Below are positions 9,805 to 20,877 of a DNA stretch of 64,000 nucleotides, in pieces. A model generated the notes under the pieces. That model had not been told where the DNA came from, did no database searches, and saw only the letters and a list, made by a program, of their open reading frames with translations. The translations under genes and the position numbers were made by a program. The DNA is taken from positions 391,704 to 455,703 of the forward strand of contig NW_015622544.1 in assembly GCF_000835495.1 (NCBI RefSeq), in the 5' to 3' direction. Every line of letters begins with the position of its first letter. The stretch's first letter is position 1. Source of the DNA: Cladophialophora immunda (taxonomy: Eukaryota; Ascomycota; Eurotiomycetes; Chaetothyriales; Herpotrichiellaceae).

Positions 9805-12185
9805 TTGAGCGAGACGAGGTGTGCGGAACGATCGCGGGTCGTTCAGGATGGGCTGGATAGAGGGGAACTCAGGCGAGAACGAGCACAAGGGTTTGTGTTG
9901 AAAGTCACTGTGCTAGACGGCGGTTGCCATCCGTTCAAGCTGGAATGCTTCTGGAATTTCCTTCAAAAGGCGAGATGACTATTGTTACAGATACTAGCAA
10001 GTCTGACGGCTCCATTTCTCTTCCGCCAGCAAGATGTCATCCCATGCTCCCGACCTCAGATCTAGAGCAAGATACTGGCTCTAGTATTGTGGGCGTGTGG
10101 CTGGAGAGAGAAGGTTAGACATTTCATCTGATCGCACATATTGCCAATTCAAAAGCATTGGGTCTGGAGTCTAGAGCACACAGTGCGTCATGCATCATTG
10201 CTACAGATGCAGAGCGATAAGGCCATGGCGGGACGGACGTGCACTTGGCAATACGGGAAGATGCTTCCAATGCAAGACTCGCCGTGACCAGGCACACCTG
10301 TTCTCAAAGGAAACACGGGTGGCCGCCATGTCCGCATTGTCGTGTCGCATAGAGACAAGTCTCGACCATACATGCAGACTTTCTCGCCATGCAACCAGTC
10401 GCAGCCCCACCACCACCACGGGATACACTTTGCACAGCCACTTTGTCCTTGTTCTGTGTAAACTCCTCCATCGCCACATTCTGTTTCAGTGGCTTCTGGA
10501 CCACGTAGGTCGAGAACAGTCTACAAGTAGGTGCACTCAAATGCCACCGACATACTTGTACTGTGTTTAGAAAAGGCCTCAGGCTGGAGGGTGGTGCATA
10601 CAGCCTCGCCCACTCCCATTGGCCGCGCGTCAGCCAACGCGAGGCTGCGCATGGATGAGGTCATAACAGTCGGTCATACATCGTACTCGGTAGTGCTTTG
10701 CTTTCCCCATCTCTTCTTCGTCTCATTCATGACGGCCATGGATCACACAGGTCGGTCCAAGAAGCCTGGCAAAACCTGCAAGGCAACACCACCCTCAATC
10801 GTGGAGAGAATCATGGGGTCGCCTCTTTGTTTTTTGCCTGTCAAGTGACTTTGCGGGCCCGTCATCCCGCACACGCCAGAACAGGGCCGCGGTGTCTTGT
10901 GTGGCTGTTCTCTGGACGGATGCATGTTCCAGAGCCCCGACTCTTCACGCCGAAGCGACTGACATCCCCCGCCAGGTTCGCCAGGTTCGCCAGGTTTGTT
11001 GGTGGCCCTTTCGCGCTGAGGCAAGATCAGCGTGATTCTGCCCGATTGGGTGGCTGGCGCATGCGGATTTGCCCTCTCCAATCGCGATCCCTCATTCGAT
11101 CAGATGGATCGAGTCCAGAAAGGAAAATGGATGAGGTGGAGGGGACGCAGGAAGAGGCACCACCAGCATGAAAACATCCGGCTACAAGTACTCAGCCTCA
11201 GCCTGGCAAATTTTGTGCTTCTAGTTTGTTCTCCTCGGGGCCCTCACACCCAAACACTGACATATTCAAAAGGCCTCGTCTGTCCGTGGTTGTCTCTGTC
11301 GCATGCAGAGTATCCTGCGGTACGATCCCAGCCATAACCCGAGACACCAGGCGGCAGATCGACTCTCACGCAATCGACAGAGACACTGATCGCTCCTGTG
11401 ACGTATATATCTTCTCGATTGCCTTGTGCCCAGCATACCTTTGTTCGGATTTTGATATCCACGTCGTCATTATTTAATCAAGTCTCCACCCGGGTGCATA
11501 ACATCGCATATCGCATATCACAACCATCTGAGCGTCAGATATTCTGGCCCTCCTGGCTCTGTCCCGCATTCGGATCCCAATCTTAAACCAGCTGAAAGCC
11601 AGATCGACAACGACATCGATCCTGCATTCAGCACAAAGCAAAAGCTCTCAAACAACTAACGCCATTTTCCTCGTTACCTCATTCCAACCATGATCCGTTT
11701 TCCAACTTTCCGCTCTACAAGTAATCCTGAAAACCCCTCGTCAGCACAGGAATCCCTGCGCCAAATCCTAAAGAAAGCCTCGGACGCCTCCTCACCGGCC
11801 CCGTCGTTCCAGGAAGGAGGCAGGCAGACCAAAGAAAGAACAAGCTCAGTATCCACTACGTCAACTTCTGATACGAGTTCAAGAACGTCGACTTCCAGAA
11901 GCAGTCAGTCCTCCTCGACCTCAGGGAAGTTCAGTCTTTTTGCTGCTCGGTAGCGATAGGGCCCAACTCCAGGCGAGCCAGCACTCGACTTTTATATCGA
12001 ACACGTGGCGTACCATCTACCACAACCAGTCGCCAAACCCAGTTGACGTTTCGAGACACTATCAGCCCCTGCCTCTTGCGCCAAAGCCGCCACCGTCATC
12101 AGAGCTTCTCTCGAAATTACATCCAAAATCTGCGCAACGATCATCTAGTTCATATCAGATTCCCTTGCTACAGGAAGTCAGGACG
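9805..12185. other. long intergenic stretch, no recognised gene
   Basis: 2.4 kb. Only short frames without recognisable similarity. A 9-bp unit (GCCAGGTTC) is repeated three times at 10971-10997. From about 11580 the DNA becomes leader-like, with an 87-codon ATG frame at 11690-11953, listed separately. Confidence 0.5.
11690..11953 (+). other. Ser/Thr-rich upstream ORF or first exon, 87 codons
   Basis: The ATG at 11690 follows a pyrimidine-rich, CCAACC-like context typical of fungal starts. The 87 codons are strongly Ser/Thr-rich after residue 50, with no domain. I could not find a donor/acceptor pair that joins it in frame to the small gene at 12186. It may be an upstream ORF in that gene's leader, the first exon of a longer product, or not coding. 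Confidence 0.3.
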
Positions 12186-12526
12186 ATGCCTAGTTCCAAG
12201 GGAAATCCAATAGATCCTGAACTGCGCGAGAAGATCAAGGAGGAAGTGAAGAACATGGAGAAAGGTTGGTGCCCTTCCTGCTGGACGCGTTTACACGTGT
12301 GCCATCTTTTTGGAGCATCGTCGTGCTTCCTTTATGCCATCGTTTCCTCCGCCGTCCCAAATGGCTGACGTGCCGTTGGTTTACGTTAGGTGGAGGGAAA
12401 GGATCATGGTCCGCCTGGAAAGCCGGCGAATTGGCCCGGCGATACGAAGCTGCTGGAGGCGATTATGAGGATGCTGGGGATAATAAAAACAAGGCGCAAA
12501 AGGGTAAGCCAGAAAAGAAGGCGTAA
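12186..12526 (+). CDS. small conserved lysine-rich fungal protein, 71 aa
   Basis: Exons 12186-12264 and 12390-12526 with a 125-nt intron (GT/AG); 71 aa. The product is MPSSKGNPIDPELREKIKEE, then a short acidic/basic helix, KGSWSAWKAGELARRYE, GGDYED and a lysine-rich tail ending PEKKA. I recall short fungal proteins with the same order of motifs (a DPELRE start, a GxWxAWKAxxLxxxYE core, GGDYE), but cannot name a characterised member. It is hydrophilic, with no membrane segment or signal peptide, and the charged composition suggests a soluble protein. The coding call rests on the splice restoring this motif order and on the matching reading frame. The start at 12186 fits the usual length; a longer N-terminus through 11690 cannot be excluded. 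Confidence 0.7.
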
Positions 12527-13317
12527 CCCAAGGGACTAAATCTATTTCTTATAATATATAGCGAATGTACAGAACTGGGCAAGGGGCAGAACCAGTAGCG
12601 GGAGGGAGTTTGAGAAATGGCGGCAGATGTCACATGGCACGCGAACAATAACTTGCTTCTTTACCTCGTGTACCTCCTGGACTGAGCTGCTTGATGCAAT
12701 CCATCATGATCCCTAACACACCTTCTCCCACTCTCGAGCTATTACTCTATCATCAGTCATCCATCTGCGAGGCTGCTGCCTTTTCCTTTTTGGATGTCCT
12801 GCCCAGCACACGCCGCTGTTTCGCCGACAAAAAGGCTCCCTTTCAGATGGCTTGCAACGAATCTGTCACCACTACTCTCGACGCCCTTCAAAATCCATCC
12901 CATTGCGGCTCGCTTACAACAGGCAACCGGTCTCTCGGAGGCCATTTGCACCTCTTTGGCCTACCCTGTGTGCTTGTGAGCTCGGTCCATATCGCAGGGT
13001 GGCCCAAGGCCTCCCACGTCGCGGCAGCCTTCCATGAGGTGGACGGAATATAGCAGCACCCTCACACATCCTCTCTCATAGGGCATGGCAAGCTAAAAGG
13101 TGGCGCAGTCCAAAGACGAAACCCCTACTGGTGGGCAAGCCAAAGGTGAGGATACGCAATTAGGAGAATACGCTTGGAGAGCACCCCATCGCGGACTGTT
13201 CGGCGATTTTCTCTCAGCGATGCTGCTTGCATCGAGATTGCCTGCCGAGCCAAATATTCGACTCTATCTTCAACATCTGTTCTCCTAATTAGCTCTGTGG
13301 ACTTCGACATTACTGCG
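12527..13317. other. intergenic, no gene seen
   Basis: About 790 bp between two plus-strand genes. A 120-codon frame at 12691-13053 has no recognisable motif and is probably chance. The last part is the leader of the monooxygenase gene. Confidence 0.5.
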
Positions 13318-15382
13318 ATGGCTGACTTCAAAGATCACTACGACGTGGTAGTCTGTGGCGGGGGGCCAGTGGGCTTGTTGACGGCCTATGGGCTGCAACG
13401 CATGGGCATTGAAACCTGTGTCGTCGGTAAGAGCGACTCTCTGCCAGCGGATTGCTAGACGTTTCAGAGAACCATTTGCTCGTCTTCTGCTAACCATGAC
13501 ATTTCCACTTCTGTGGACAAAGAACGACTCGAAAAGCAGAAGTTACCCATGTACGGCCGCGCTTGTACAGTGTTCCCGCGCACATTGGAGATGCTCGACC
13601 AGTATGACCTTCTCACACGCCTCAATCAGGTGGGATTCGTGTCGAGGAGTGGTGTCAACTACGCTAAGGATGGCAAAAGAGACAACACACGGGGCATGCG
13701 CCATGTATTTGACGCCATGCAAGGGCATACCTTCTTGGATTATGTGCTTAACATCCGATTGAAGTACACCGAGGACATTGTAAGGGACGAGTACGAGAAA
13801 ATTGGTGGAGTTATTGCTGGTGGATGGGATGTGGCGAGTTTGACCACCCAGATCGATCAAGGGGGGAAAGGCGAGGCCAGCCCCTGTCCAGTGAAGGTGG
13901 AAATCAAGAATGTTATTACTTCAGAGACGCGGACACTTGTTGGGTAAGTCATGGCAACCGTCCCCTTTCTTCCGCTCCCGCCACTACATACGACCTGCGA
14001 CAGACGAGCTATTATGCAACGATGACACTGAACCTTGCAGAGAGTACCTTGTTGGCGCTGACGGTGCCCGCTCCACCATCCGTCACCTCTCTGGCATCTC
14101 GTCGACAACAGATAGCACAACCCTCCGCTGGGTGCGTATCGATGGTGTCGTGGAGACCGATATGCCGGACGCTCGCGAGGGGTTTGCGAATTTGGAATCT
14201 CCCACACACGGCAACGTGCTGTGGGTGGCGCTAGACCACGGTCGAACGAGGGTGGGATTCGCCCTTTCACGGGATATGATGGATAGATATGGCGAACACA
14301 TGACGCAGGAGCAGACTATCGAGGAGGCAAAACTGGCCGTCAAGCCATTCACTTTGGAGTTCAAATGTGTGGACTGGTATACTGTGTACAAGTGAGGCAC
14401 CCTTCCGCAAACCACACGAGCCGGTTTGCAACCCTTCTCCTTCAACACGGAAGACCGTGTTGTTCCTTACGGGTGCTTGCAACGGATTGGCAACTACACA
14501 GCGCTAACCAGAAAACCGACTTTCGAGGAAAACAGCGTCCGACACTCCCTCGCGGATACTTTTGTCAAAGACAGGATCGTCCTCGCCGGCGACGCCTGCC
14601 ACAGCCACTCCTCGGGGACTGCGCAGGGCATGAACACGGGCGTGCACGACACGTGCAACCTTGCGTGGAAACTTGCTGGTGTGCTGAAGGGCTGGTACCA
14701 CGCCTCGATCCTGGACACGTATAACAGCGAGCGGCGGCCCGTCGCACAGCACTTGATCAACTTGGACAAGACCTTCTCCGCGCTGATATCCGGAACCGTG
14801 CCCCCCGAGCTGGCCGTCGCAGGCCTCTCGGCGGACCCGAATGTGCTGTTCGCCAAGGCGCTGGAGGACAACGTCCAGTTCAACATCGGCTTGGGCATCC
14901 GGTACGGCGCGAACACGCTGAACGTGGCGACCAAGTTGGCCACGGTGCCTTGCGGCTTGCGCGCGCCGGACGTCGTGGTTCACGCACCCGGCGCGAGGGT
15001 CCCCACGAGGCTGCACACGGTGATGAAGAACGTGGGTCTGTTCTGGGTCGTCGTGTTTGCGGGCGAACCCCTCCTGACCGGAGCGTCGGTGCGGAGTCTG
15101 CGGGAATATCTCGACGACGGCGACGGCATCAAGAGGCACCTCGAAAAGATGCGTCTCGTGACCATCATCGCAGGAAACAGGCCCCAGGCCGATGAAACCC
15201 TGGGCGTCGCCCGGTTCGGCGACGCATACTACGACCACGACTCAACCGCCCACGCGAGGTACGGCGCCAGCGTGGGCGGCGGTGCCGTGGTCGTCATCCG
15301 CCCGGACGGGATCGTGGGCTTTGCGACCGGTCTAGACAGCGGGCCGGATCTGGGTGCGTACTTTGCGAGGTTCCTTGTCTAG
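13318..15382 (+). CDS. FAD-dependent aromatic monooxygenase (phenol 2-monooxygenase type)
   Basis: Best model: exons 13318-13426, 13523-13943, 14041-14391 and 14536-15382; 575 aa. Order of motifs: Rossmann CGGGPVGLLTAYGL near residues 13-26 (FAD ADP moiety), YGRACTVFPRTLEMLDQ, the DG motif VGADGARSTIRHLSG, then IVLAGDACHSHSSGTAQGMN (GD motif, with SGT replacing the commoner P-x-G), NLAWKLAGVLKGW, and a C-terminal thioredoxin-like domain ending RPDGIVGFATGLDSG. The family hydroxylates phenolic rings using NADPH and O2. The first two splices are unambiguous. The third acceptor was chosen at 14535/14536 because it gives WYTVYNVRHSLADTF, matching the family; 14511/14512 is also in phase but inserts eight residues. 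Substrate unknown; no neighbouring gene suggests a catabolic cluster. Confidence 0.85.
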
Positions 15383-15873
15383 CTTGGTACTCGTGTATAT
15401 CCCCCGGGGGGGGGGGGGAGGGGGCGCTCGAAGTAGGTAGCGGTATATAGCCCAGGTCACATGATGGCATACAAAAAGCCGGATCACATCACAGGAGTCG
15501 GATTAACTTCCTTCCTTCCGTCCGTACATACAAGTACATACATACACGCATACGTGAGGGCAGGGGCCGACAACAAAACCACCCACCCGGTTCGTCGTTC
15601 GTTCGTTCCTCGGCGTTCCACACATTCAACACGATGTTCCTCGCAGCATTACCTGGGGACTTTTCTCCCTTTTTTTGGTCCGTTCCTCCTCTCTTCGGGA
15701 TAATATTTACAGGAAAACTTTCCCAATCTCGAATCTCATGTCGAAGGGGCGGTAGACGCGAAAGGGAAGTGGAAAGGGGGCCAGAAACAAGCGACCAAGT
15801 TCGAGAAAGATGGAGGGTGAGAAAAGGGAAAGCAGCGAGAATGGCTTGCTCCGGCGTGTTTCCTCTCTTCCTA
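15383..15873. other. intergenic between convergent genes, with G tract
   Basis: About 490 bp separates the stops of the monooxygenase and the SKT5-like gene. CCCCC is followed by a run of 13 G at 15406-15418. Otherwise no feature is seen; it should hold both 3' UTRs. Confidence 0.5.
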
Positions 15874-18800
15874 TTACATGACCACACAATCCCCGTCAGT
15901 CTGCCTGTTGACGTTCGATCGCGACACCCGGGTCTTTTGCTGCTTCGGACCTCCCCTCTTCAGCTCCTCGAGCCTTTCTCGTGCCTTTGGGAAATTTTGC
16001 GCTGGAAGTAAAGAATTCATCAATTAGTCGCAATGTTCGTCGAAAGACAAGAATGGACAATAAAGAATACTCACCGGCCGCCCTGTAATACCAACGTTTG
16101 GCCTCTTCAATGTCGCCCGGCGTGCCGATACCTACTTCGTTGAAGTATCCCATCGCGTACTCTGCCTTGGCAAGCCCCGAACTGGCAGCTTTTCGTGCCC
16201 ACAAGAATGCCTCGGTGTCGCTCTGCGTGAGCAGGGGTTCCGAACCAGTCAGGTACCAACCACTCAGTGCCAGTTCTGACTGGTGCTCTCCTTGGGCGGC
16301 AGCTCGAGTATACCATGCGATGCTTTGGCGAGCATCAATAGGACAACCGAGCAGCCCATACTCGTAGGCGGACCCAAGACGGAACTGTGAGTATTTGTAT
16401 CCCAGCTCGGCAGCTTGCTGGAACAGCTGAAAAGCGTATTTTTCGTCGCGCACGATATGGTCCGTGGACGAGGCTGATTCGTAAATGAGACCCAGTTCAT
16501 GCAACGCATGAGGATTGTCCTTGTCCGCCCGCTCGGCAGCCCTTTTCAACCACGACACTGCTTCACGGGGATTCTTCTGTTGCCCAAGCAGTCCCTTCAA
16601 CAAAATCATTCCCATCTTGTACATAGCGGGGGTGTCTCCCAACGTTGCTGCTCGTTTGTACCATTGCATCGCCTTCAAGGGGTCACGTCGAGTTCCGCCA
16701 CCTTCCTCGGTGCCCAATTCACAGCACACTGCGACTCTATATGCACTCTGAGGATGATTGAGCTTCGCCGCCGACTGGTAGAGAGAAAAGGCCTCTTTAG
16801 GGTCCACGGCAAGCCCCAACATTCCTTGTCCATAACAGTCGGCCAGATAGAACATTGCGTCTGGGTAGCTGGCTGCCACCAATTTCTTAATCAGTTTGTG
16901 TGCATCGAATATGTACTTTTCACGGTTCTTTTGAGTGGTCTTCTGGTCCGCCATCCCGTTCTCATCGGAGAGCACCCTAGCTGCTTCGACCATCTTTTTC
17001 GCGAGCTTCAGACCGAGAGCATGGTCACCTGGATTCCTACTGTACATCTCGCGGAGGCTATTCAGCTCTTGAGCAGTGACGGGCGGCGAAGACCCTGAAA
17101 CTTCACGCCGCTGGTTTGGCTGAGCCGGTGGCGTTTGATTCGCCGGATACCCGTTGCTGTCTTTTAGTCCTGCTCTCACTGGAGTAGGGTGTGCTGGCAA
17201 TGCATCAGGGTTGGTCTCTGCATTGGGAGCTGGATAATGTCTCACGGGTACTGGATGTGCGGAGTTGGAAGCATTCGGCCTAACAGGGCCGCCGTTGTAA
17301 TTGTCCTGGGATGCCTTGCGCAACGGTGGGCCCTGTCCATATGGCTGTTGATATTGTTGGCCCTGTCCTGGATAAACATAGCTTTGATCAGATGGAACGG
17401 GACCTGGAGGTGCAGCAGGTGCTGAGGGAGCCCGGTTCACTGGCCCGTAGTCCTGATCATATGGGTTCATCATTTCGTAACTTTGTTGCGGTGGCCGTTG
17501 CGCATTGCTTGTATGTGGTCGGATGGGATACTGATCCTGACTAAATGATCGATAGGGTTGGCCATTGTTTGGCAGCGGAGGTCTTGAGGCGTCACTTTCC
17601 ATTGACGGCTTTATGCCGTTCCGACTGGCAGTACGAGGCGGGGGATACTGCGCACCAGGCGGATCCTGAGCCTTGATGTCCCCATATACACCCCTTGGAG
17701 GCCCTCCCGCGCCAAATGTCTCCTGTCCGGTGTAGACTCCGCGGTAGGATGCACCTTGTGCAGAACTGTCATTTCTGCCAGCCATTGCCGGTTGCGAGGA
17801 GCCAGGCAAATCGAACGAAAATTCGGCCAAAGGAGAAGTGGTCTGGTTTGGAGGAGAAATAGACTGTTTTGTATCAATCTGACTGGGAAACGAGCCGGGT
17901 ACTTGATAAGTTGGTTTCTGATAGATGTTCTGACCAAACCCAGACGGTTGATTCGCAATCATGTGGTCCTCGGTCTTCTCATTCACACCGGTCGGAATGG
18001 CATCAAAATTCGGTATTTGACTACTTCTCAATTGGGTGGTCTCCGCGGAACCATTAGGAGGAAATCCTCGGTTTGAGTTGGCATGGTAATCCTCCTGGGC
18101 TGGAGGTCTGGACTGATACCCTTGCGGAGCACGATCTATTGGTGAGATGTGTGCTCTTGACTGTGGAATGAAGTCTGAAGCGTACCCCTCGTCATAGACA
18201 TTATTGTTTCCCCGACGATCTGGCAGTGGATAATTACCCGGGGCATTGTAGTTCGCCCGAGGATTGAAGTCCTCCATTCCACCCTGAGGGCCGGGACGAG
18301 GTCCATTTCTATTCATCGGCGGCGGGGGTCCTCGCGGAGGTCCTGCCGGTCGCATTCTCGGACTGCCCATTCCACCCTGAGGTCGGGGCATAGGTGGCTG
18401 TTGGTAAGTCATCTCCGGCGAGTTTCGACTGGGTGGCATAGGATAGCCTTGCGTCGGAAGCGGCGGCTGTCCAATATCGGGGTGACGGTCGTGGCGGTCA
18501 TGCGAAGTACTAGGACGGGGGGGTTCTTTTCTTTGACTGTTGGAAGTATGAGGTCTTGCTTCAAAGCCACCGCCAGGATGGTGTTCGTTCATGTCGAGAC
18601 TCGCCATTGCGTGGTCCAGACTGGCGTGTCTCTCGTGCCTCATCTTGTCTCCTGGCTTCTTCTTGGGAGGAAAAGCACCAAAGGGGTTATCCCAAGCCAA
18701 ATTTTTGGGGGACGTGGGTTCAGTCAAGATGCGGTCGCGGGCTATAAAGCATCAGCGTTCAGTATCGGTTGGACATCACCACTCAATTCTTACCTCTGGA

Positions 18801-19277
18801 TCTCTTCTGAGGTGTGGAAGGCTCCGACCACTGGTTCCTTGGTGGCCTCTGTGCGTTGGCATAGCCGTGATCAGGCTGTGGAGGTCTACCTGGCCCTTGG
18901 GTGCGGTAGCGTTCATCATATTGATACTGCCGACTGGGAGGGGGACCTTGATCGTATTGGCTTGGCTGGGACGGCCGTGAATATCCCTCGCCATTTTCAT
19001 AGTATTGCGCCTCATGACCACTTTGTTGGTGGTATTGATTTTGACCTTCCCACTGCGCGTTTCGGGCGTACCCAGTCGGCGCCAGCGCCGGCGCCTGACC
19101 TGGGCCATAGCCATTGCGACTCTTTGGATAGTCATTGTAGCGCTGGTTATCCTGATTGTAAGGACCCTGGCCTCTCCCATTCTCTTGCCATTGCCTCTGA
19201 TTATTTCCACCGTCATATTGGGACGAGGGTGTTGGGTTTTGTTGCCATTGCTGGCCATATTGGTTGCCGGCCATCAT
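15874..19277 (-). CDS. SEL1-repeat chitin synthase regulator (SKT5/Chs4-like), prenylated C-terminus
   Basis: Exons, complement: 19277-18794, 18741-16075, 16001-15874; 1092 aa. About 700 N-terminal residues are low-complexity, rich in Gln, Pro, Tyr, Asn and Gly, and probably disordered. Residues about 720-1050 hold seven or so SEL1-type repeats (for example AMFYLADCYGQGMLGLAVD, AMYKMGMILLKGLL and LHELGLIYESAS). After a 73-nt intron the final exon adds a basic stretch and ends DGDCVVM, a CaaX box predicted to be farnesylated. Yeast Skt5/Chs4 and its homologues activate a class IV-type chitin synthase at bud necks and septa, and use a similar prenylated terminus. If the last intron is retained the frame reads on to a different 54-residue end without CaaX. 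ATGs at 19277 and 19274 are the first in frame. Confidence 0.9.
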
Positions 19278-20877
19278 CGTGGAGAAAGAGCCTGTGACAG
19301 GACCGTGGATAAATCCCGCTGCCGGCAATCTGGTGCTCCCTTGACTGCATCGACAGCCACTACTTGCTTTTTGACGAAGAAGAACCGTGCGAGAGGATGT
19401 GATCGACACTCAAGCTGGAATTAGAGGCTGGTTCGCAGTGTCGTCCGTTCAATGGGTTGCGCGAGGAACATGGGGAAATGCCGAACAATGAGCTCCAGCC
19501 GAAGCCGAGCGACAAGAGTCGACGAACAGGCTGAGCGAACGAATTCAGCGCAAGTAAGAGGAGTGGCCACAGCGACCGCGGACAACTCAAGGGACCAGAG
19601 AGGTCCAGATAAGTGTCGAGTGAGCCAAGGTCGGGTTGTTTGTTGCAGGTGGACGCCGCTCTACTTAGCCCGCGTTGACCTCCCTTGCGGGTTAGTTTGG
19701 GCTGTTTTGGCCCAGACTGCTGCTAACGGCACAAGACTTGCTTAAAAGTTCCGGAGGGGCTTTGCAGGGGATCGGGACGCGATCACCCGGCTCGCCTAAG
19801 GCCTTTTGCTTAACTTAAGGGGGAGACGAGGGGTGGCCGGATACTTGTGAGCGCAGCCAGAAGAGCTGCAATCCAACGTAATATTTTGGACTTTCTTGCT
19901 CCAGATCAATCTGTCTTCGGCACCATCCACTTGTTGCAACGGCAGCTGTTTGTTGAATTGTCGGATAGACCTGCAGGTACGTGCAACAATGTGGTATGGG
20001 CAAAGACAACGGACATTGACCTTGACAAAGTCGATGAGAACAAAGAACGAACCCCAACCTTTCATGCCAGGCACAAGCCCATGATTCGCCGCAACCAGTC
20101 CTTGCTGGCAGCCGGCCTCCCGGCGATCGCCCGCTAAATGAAGCCTCTCAAACGGGGTTTGCGGGCTGCGAAGCCACCGATCTCCGCGTAACGAGAAGCG
20201 GTCCAGACTGCTGGGCCACTGGATATCCTGGAAAAGCTGCTCTCGAAGATGGTAGGCTGCCGGGCTGTGCAAGCAAGATGCAAGGAGATCAAATGTCAAT
20301 CGCTATTCGGCTTTGCGCGTTCCTCTGGGAACTTCGTCGCCTCTCGAGGCTAGCCTATGACTACACATATCGGGTCATCGACGCTTTGATTTGAAACAAG
20401 ATTTGTGACAGAAGCGCGACAAGGTTGTGGCTTGAAAAGCAAGATGCAACCCAGCGATCTACTGGTTGCGCCACAGCTCTCTCCCCTTACTGAAATTTTG
20501 ATGGTGATCAAACGGCGGTGGTTTGGTGCTCGCACTCCTCAGGCGATGATCCTTGCATCCCTGACGGCTTCAAGCTGCTCCTATCCGAGGAGAAGCAAGG
20601 CTGAACCCCGTCTGGCGAGCGCATGACCATCCCTTAACTCGGCTCATGATTTCCCGGTTGCAGACATCCTCGCACGATGCTCCCCAGCCGAATTGGTTTC
20701 GCAGGCCCTAGATCCTGTCGAAATTTCGGTCGCTCGTCATCTGATACCCGAACCCTGATGCTCTTTCCACGTACTCTTACAGAGATTGCGTACACCACAA
20801 TGTCAACGAACAGGTCCCGGACAGCTCCGCCTGACCCTCAATCTTCAGACACAACATTATTTCGACCGTACTCTGGA
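19278..20877. other. intergenic 1.6 kb, no gene seen
   Basis: Contains the promoter of the SKT5-like gene (proximal to 19278) and the 3' region of rec8. Short frames on both strands show no motif. Nothing else is recognised. Confidence 0.5.

Noticed and set aside
13944..14040. Reading through monooxygenase intron 2
   Set aside because: Readthrough breaks the VGEYLVGADGARS motif, which splicing restores exactly.
14508..14512. Alternative acceptor (CCAG at 14511) for FAD monooxygenase exon 4
   Set aside because: It is in phase but inserts KKPTFEENS before VRHSLADTF; the acceptor at 14535 aligns better to the family.
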